From: Desulfatitalea sp.
GTDB taxonomy: Bacteria; Desulfobacterota; Desulfobacteria; Desulfobacterales; Desulfosarcinaceae
Length of the DNA stretch: 15,148 bases
NCBI GenBank assembly: GCA_013041835.1
Contig: JABDRH010000269.1
Span: 1 to 15,148 of the forward strand
Direction: 5' to 3'
The notes beneath the pieces were generated by a model. That model searched no databases. It was not told the DNA's origin and was given only the letters and a program-made list of their open reading frames with translations. A program made the position numbers and the translations under genes. Below, one piece after another: positions 12,638 through 15,148 of the stretch; the stretch's first letter is position 1, and the number at the start of each line of letters is the position of its first letter.

Positions 12638-14119
12638 TCATGCGCCGAGCAGGTCACCGACGGAATCATTTAAATCGACCCACACCTGCTTTAGCCGCGT
12701 CAGATGCTCGATCATTGCAAACCCGTTTTCTCTTCCGTACCCGGAAAGCTTGTAACCGCCAAAGGGGGTGTTCGCCTCGACCATGTGCCAGGTATTGATC
12801 CAAACCGTTCCGGCCTGGAGCCTGCTGGCAAACCGATGGGCGCGTTTCAAATCCTTGGTCTGCAAACCGGCGGCGAGTCCATAGATCACGTCGTTGGCCA
12901 TGCAAAGGGCTTGCTCATCGTCCCTGAACTTGATCACCACCCCTACAGGCCCGAAGATCTCCTCCTGGGCGATTCGCATGCGGTTGTCCACACCAGTGAA
13001 CAATGTCGGTGCAAAGTAAAAGCCGTTGGCGCACTCGGGCGCCGTGGGACGATGTCCGCCGGTGCACAGGATCGCCCCTTCTTGTTTTCCGACCTCGACA
13101 TATTCTTGCACTTTTCTCAATTGGGATGCCGATGCCAAGGGGCCCATGCGGGTGGATGGGTCCAACGGATTTCCGATGGGGATTTGCTCGGCCCCTTGAA
13201 TGAAACGCTCGACGAAACGGTCATGAATCGCCTCGTGAACCAAAAGTCGCGTGCCCGCCACGCAGGCCTGGCCGCTATTGGTGAACAGACCGATCAGCGC
13301 ATGGCCAACGGCCGTATCCAGGTCGGCGTCCTCAAAGATAATGTGGGGGGATTTGCCACCCAATTCGAGTGTCACTGTTTTCAAATTGGACGCGGACATC
13401 TCGACGATGCGACGCCCGGTGACATGGTCGCCGGTGATGGCGATTTTGTCCACATCCATATGTTCCGCCAGTGCCGATCCCACGGCCTCTCCACTGCCGG
13501 GCACGACATTCACGGTTCCTTCCGGAAATCCTGCCTGCGCGTATAGGTTCGCCAAAGCCAATGCGGTACACGGCGTGAGGCTGGCCGGTTTGAGCACCAC
13601 GGTGTTGCCGCATGCAAGGGCCGGCGCTGTCTTCCATACCGCCATCATGAGCGGTGCATTCCAAGGCGTGATGCCGCCGACAACACCCACGGGTTCCCGA
13701 AGCGAATATCCGTGGAACTCGCCCGGGCGCATGGCGGTACTGGTCAGCCCATGAATCTTGGACGTCATGCCGGCCCAATACCGAATCACATTGACCGCAT
13801 CGGCAACGGAAAACGCGCTCAGGGCAAGGGGCATGCCGTTGTCCATGCTTTCCAGACGCGACAGATCGTCTGTGTTGGCTTCGAGCAGATCGGCGAGCCT
13901 GTTGAGCAATCTGGCCTTTTCACCGGGCGTGACCCTTGACCACCTGCCGTCGTAGGCGGCCCGCGCGGCGGCAACGGCGGCATTCAGATCCACGATGTCT
14001 CCTTTGGAGATGATGCCGACGGTGGATTGATCATGGGGATTTATGCTTTCGAAAGTCATGCCGGATTGACTGTCCACAAACTTTCCGTCGATGAACAATT
14101 GGAACTTTCTCACTTGCAT
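12638..14119 (-). CDS. NAD(P)-dependent aldehyde dehydrogenase
   Basis: 493-residue soluble ALDH that oxidises an aldehyde to the acid. Catalytic Cys286 (NSGQACVAG), general base Glu252 (LELGGKS), Asn154 (TPWNAP), Lys177 (LKPAS) and EEIFGPV (387-393) are all present. The position that is Glu in strictly NAD-specific enzymes (two residues after KP) is Ser180, so NADP use is possible. ATG 14119 follows AAGGAG at good spacing. The length is normal. It is convergent with the AOR gene and divergent from the carboxyltransferase, with a -24/-12-like promoter about 50 nt upstream. Two aldehyde-oxidising enzymes with different electron acceptors side by side suggest an aldehyde intermediate in this pathway; the substrate is unknown. 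Confidence 0.95.
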   Translation of the reverse strand: MQVRKFQLFIDGKFVDSQSGMTFESINPHDQSTVGIISKGDIVDLNAAVAAARAAYDGRWSRVTPGEKARLLNRLADLLEANTDDLSRLESMDNGMPLALSAFSVADAVNVIRYWAGMTSKIHGLTSTAMRPGEFHGYSLREPVGVVGGITPWNAPLMMAVWKTAPALACGNTVVLKPASLTPCTALALANLYAQAGFPEGTVNVVPGSGEAVGSALAEHMDVDKIAITGDHVTGRRIVEMSASNLKTVTLELGGKSPHIIFEDADLDTAVGHALIGLFTNSGQACVAGTRLLVHEAIHDRFVERFIQGAEQIPIGNPLDPSTRMGPLASASQLRKVQEYVEVGKQEGAILCTGGHRPTAPECANGFYFAPTLFTGVDNRMRIAQEEIFGPVGVVIKFRDDEQALCMANDVIYGLAAGLQTKDLKRAHRFASRLQAGTVWINTWHMVEANTPFGGYKLSGYGRENGFAMIEHLTRLKQVWVDLNDSVGDLLGA

Positions 14120-14166
14120 GGGTGTGTCTCCTTTCGTATTTTAGGCTGCAGGCAATGGCATACATC

Positions 14167-14182
14167 TACAAAAACCGTGCCG
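14167..14182 (-). promoter_or_regulatory. Sigma-54-like promoter of the aldehyde dehydrogenase
   Basis: Minus strand reads CGGCACGGTTTTTGTA. Against TGGCACG-N4-TTGCA it differs at the first base and at the -12 C (GT instead of GC), with correct 10-base spacing. The predicted transcription start near 14155 gives a 36-nt leader before ATG 14119, leaving room for its AAGGAG. Confidence 0.45.
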
Positions 14183-14271
14183 CTCGAGCAGCAAACCTTT
14201 CTTCCTTGTACCCTTAACGAATGCTGTGATTATAGACCCCACTGCTGCAAAAGCTCGAGAACGTAATATCC

Positions 14272-14320
14272 GGCCTTGCCAGGAATTCACAATAGCTCAC
14301 TATGGCTTCATACTTGGTTT
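14272..14320. repeat. Second copy of the AATAGCTC repeat
   Basis: GGCCT at 14272, AATAGCTCACTAT at 14291-14303 and GGTTT at 14316-14320 follow the same order and similar spacing as GGCCT (17), AATAGCTCGCTAT (34-46) and GGTTTT (53-58) at the left edge. The copy lies between the imperfect direct repeats at 14230-14250 and 14319-14342. No reading frame of note. Confidence 0.4.
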
Positions 14321-14355
14321 ATAGACCCTCCGGTGTCTGCAACATTGGGGGGTAC

Positions 14356-14371
14356 TGGCATACGTTTTGCT
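14356..14371 (+). promoter_or_regulatory. Sigma-54 (-24/-12) promoter of the carboxyltransferase
   Basis: TGGCATACGTTTTGCT: TGGCAT at -24, TTGCT at -12, GG and GC exactly 10 bases apart. The predicted transcription start is near 14382, giving a leader of about 125 nt before ATG 14507. Confidence 0.8.
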
Positions 14372-14506
14372 TTGTTTGAATTGTGCCTCCATAGGGTAAT
14401 ACTTCAAGCGCGAAAAAGATTTATCATGAACTTGTTTACCGATCGGCAATGGGCAAACCTTGCCCTGGTTAATGGCCGAAAATGGTGAAAACGAGGAGAA
14501 CTTGAA

Positions 14507-15148
14507 ATGTCCAAAAGCTGGGTTGAATTATTGGAAGAACATAAGGCGCAGCGCGAGCAGCTGATGGCCGGCGGCGGCGTCGAAAGGCAATCCAAGGAAC
14601 ATGAGAAAGGCAAGCTGACCGCGCGGGAAAGGATCGATCTGCTTTTTGATTCGGGAACGTTTGTCGAATATGACCTGTTCGCCAAACACATCGGACAAGA
14701 TTACGGCCTGGACAAAAAGGCGTTGCCGGGCGACGGCGTGATCATCGGATATGGTGAAGTCAATGGCCGGGGCTGCATGGTCTACGCACAGGATTTTACT
14801 GTACAGGCCGGGACCTTTGGTGAGCGGCACGGCAAAAAAATATGCAAAATCATGGAGATGGCGAAAAAACACGGCCATCCGGTCGTGGGCATCAACGACT
14901 CCGGAGGGGCACGGGTCACCGAGGTGATGGGGCCGCTGTCCGAGTATGGCCGGCTGTTCTATCGCCACGTGCAGGCCTCGGGCGTCATTCCCCAGATCGC
15001 TTTGATCATGGGGCCGGTGGCCGGTGGCCAGTCCTATTCCCCTGCGCTGATGGACTTTATCTACATGGTGGAAAACACCAGCGCCATGTTCATCGCCGGC
15101 CCCCCCCTGGTGGAGGCGGTGGTATTCGAAAAAACCGATGAACAGACC
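14507..15148 (+). CDS. Biotin-dependent acyl-CoA carboxylase carboxyltransferase subunit (partial)
   Basis: The gene runs off the right edge; 214 residues are visible with no stop. The protein belongs to the PccB/AccD-type carboxyltransferase family that moves CO2 between carboxybiotin and an acyl-CoA (propionyl-CoA, 3-methylcrotonyl-CoA or similar), or works in reverse in a decarboxylase. Visible motifs: KLTARERIDLLFDSGTF (36-52), GDGVIIGYGEVNGR (75-88), INDSGGAR (129-136) forming one oxyanion hole, ASGVIPQIALIMGPVAGG (157-174) and YSPALMDFIYMV (177-188). After GPPL the usual Val-Lys is Val-Glu, followed by AVVFEKTDEQ rather than the common ATGEEVTEEELGG, so it is divergent there. ATG 14507 follows GAGGAG. 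It is divergent from the aldehyde dehydrogenase and has its own sigma-54 promoter. The substrate cannot be told from this part. Confidence 0.93.
   Translation, partial: MSKSWVELLEEHKAQREQLMAGGGVERQSKEHEKGKLTARERIDLLFDSGTFVEYDLFAKHIGQDYGLDKKALPGDGVIIGYGEVNGRGCMVYAQDFTVQAGTFGERHGKKICKIMEMAKKHGHPVVGINDSGGARVTEVMGPLSEYGRLFYRHVQASGVIPQIALIMGPVAGGQSYSPALMDFIYMVENTSAMFIAGPPLVEAVVFEKTDEQT

Larger units (their letters stand above)
14120..14506. other. 387-bp divergent regulatory spacer
   Basis: Between the aldehyde dehydrogenase and carboxyltransferase starts. It holds a -24/-12-like promoter for each direction (14167-14182 minus; 14356-14371 plus), two CTCGAG hexamers at 14183-14188 and 14254-14259, direct repeats TTATAGACCC...CTGCAA at 14230-14250 and 14319-14342, a repeat copy resembling the left edge of the window (14272-14320), and a 20-codon open frame at 14426-14488 that encloses a GGGCAA/TTGCCC hairpin. 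Confidence 0.65.

Noticed and set aside
12704..13546. A 280-codon plus-strand open frame opposite the aldehyde dehydrogenase
   Set aside because: Antisense shadow; the aldehyde dehydrogenase has all catalytic residues and a good ribosome site.
1..15148. CRISPR arrays, tRNA or rRNA genes, transposases or integrases
   Set aside because: No regularly spaced direct repeats, no cloverleaf or rRNA-like sequence and no transposase or recombinase motifs were seen on either strand.

Overview
The window looks like chromosomal DNA of a strictly anaerobic Desulfobacterota bacterium, most like the sulfate-reducing Desulfobacterales (Desulfosarcina/Desulfococcus type). This is inferred from gene content: nickel-centre maturation factors, polyferredoxin-like proteins, a tungsten/molybdenum aldehyde:ferredoxin oxidoreductase with a MoaD-like partner, an acyl-CoA carboxylase subunit, a thiolase/HMG-CoA-synthase-like/DUF35 module and heavy use of sigma-54. 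No ribosomal RNA, tRNA, transposase or CRISPR array is visible.

Left part (1-5504), metal-centre and redox block. A minus-strand operon runs from 3407 to 130: Cys-rich protein with two 4Fe-4S motifs -> small two-cluster ferredoxin -> unrecognised Cys-rich protein -> hypB -> hypA. It has a clean -24/-12 promoter at 3520-3536. Upstream on the same strand is a UspA-receiver fusion with its own -24/-12 promoter (4602-4618). Divergent to it is a CooC-type nickel-insertion ATPase (4755-5504). HypA, HypB and CooC together point to assembly of a nickel enzyme, most simply a carbon monoxide dehydrogenase, but no such enzyme and no hydrogenase lies in the window.

Middle (5497-7577). A PAS-AAA+-Fis sigma-54 activator is convergent with cooC, and the two genes overlap by 8 nt at their stops. 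The 614-bp gap before the next gene holds a 16-bp inverted repeat of the CACGAA type, a smaller inverted repeat and a -24/-12-like promoter.

Right part (7578-15148), acyl-CoA and aldehyde block. A plus-strand operon encodes an HMG-CoA-synthase-like/DUF35 fusion, an SCP2-type thiolase, a MoaD-like protein and an aldehyde ferredoxin oxidoreductase. A convergent NAD(P) aldehyde dehydrogenase follows, and divergent from that is the start of a biotin-dependent carboxyltransferase gene cut by the window edge. Their 387-bp divergent spacer carries a clean -24/-12 promoter for the carboxyltransferase, a weaker one for the dehydrogenase and a repeat related to one at the left edge.

Working model (inference): one PAS-type sigma-54 activator switches on both a nickel/iron-sulfur assembly set and an anaerobic route that oxidises an aldehyde and cleaves or forms a beta-keto acyl-CoA. 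The least ordinary elements are the HMGS-like/DUF35 fusion, which appears to have lost all three HMG-CoA synthase catalytic residues while abutting an intact thiolase; the orphan Cys-rich pair linked to hypBA; and -24/-12 elements upstream of five transcription units, three of them strong matches.
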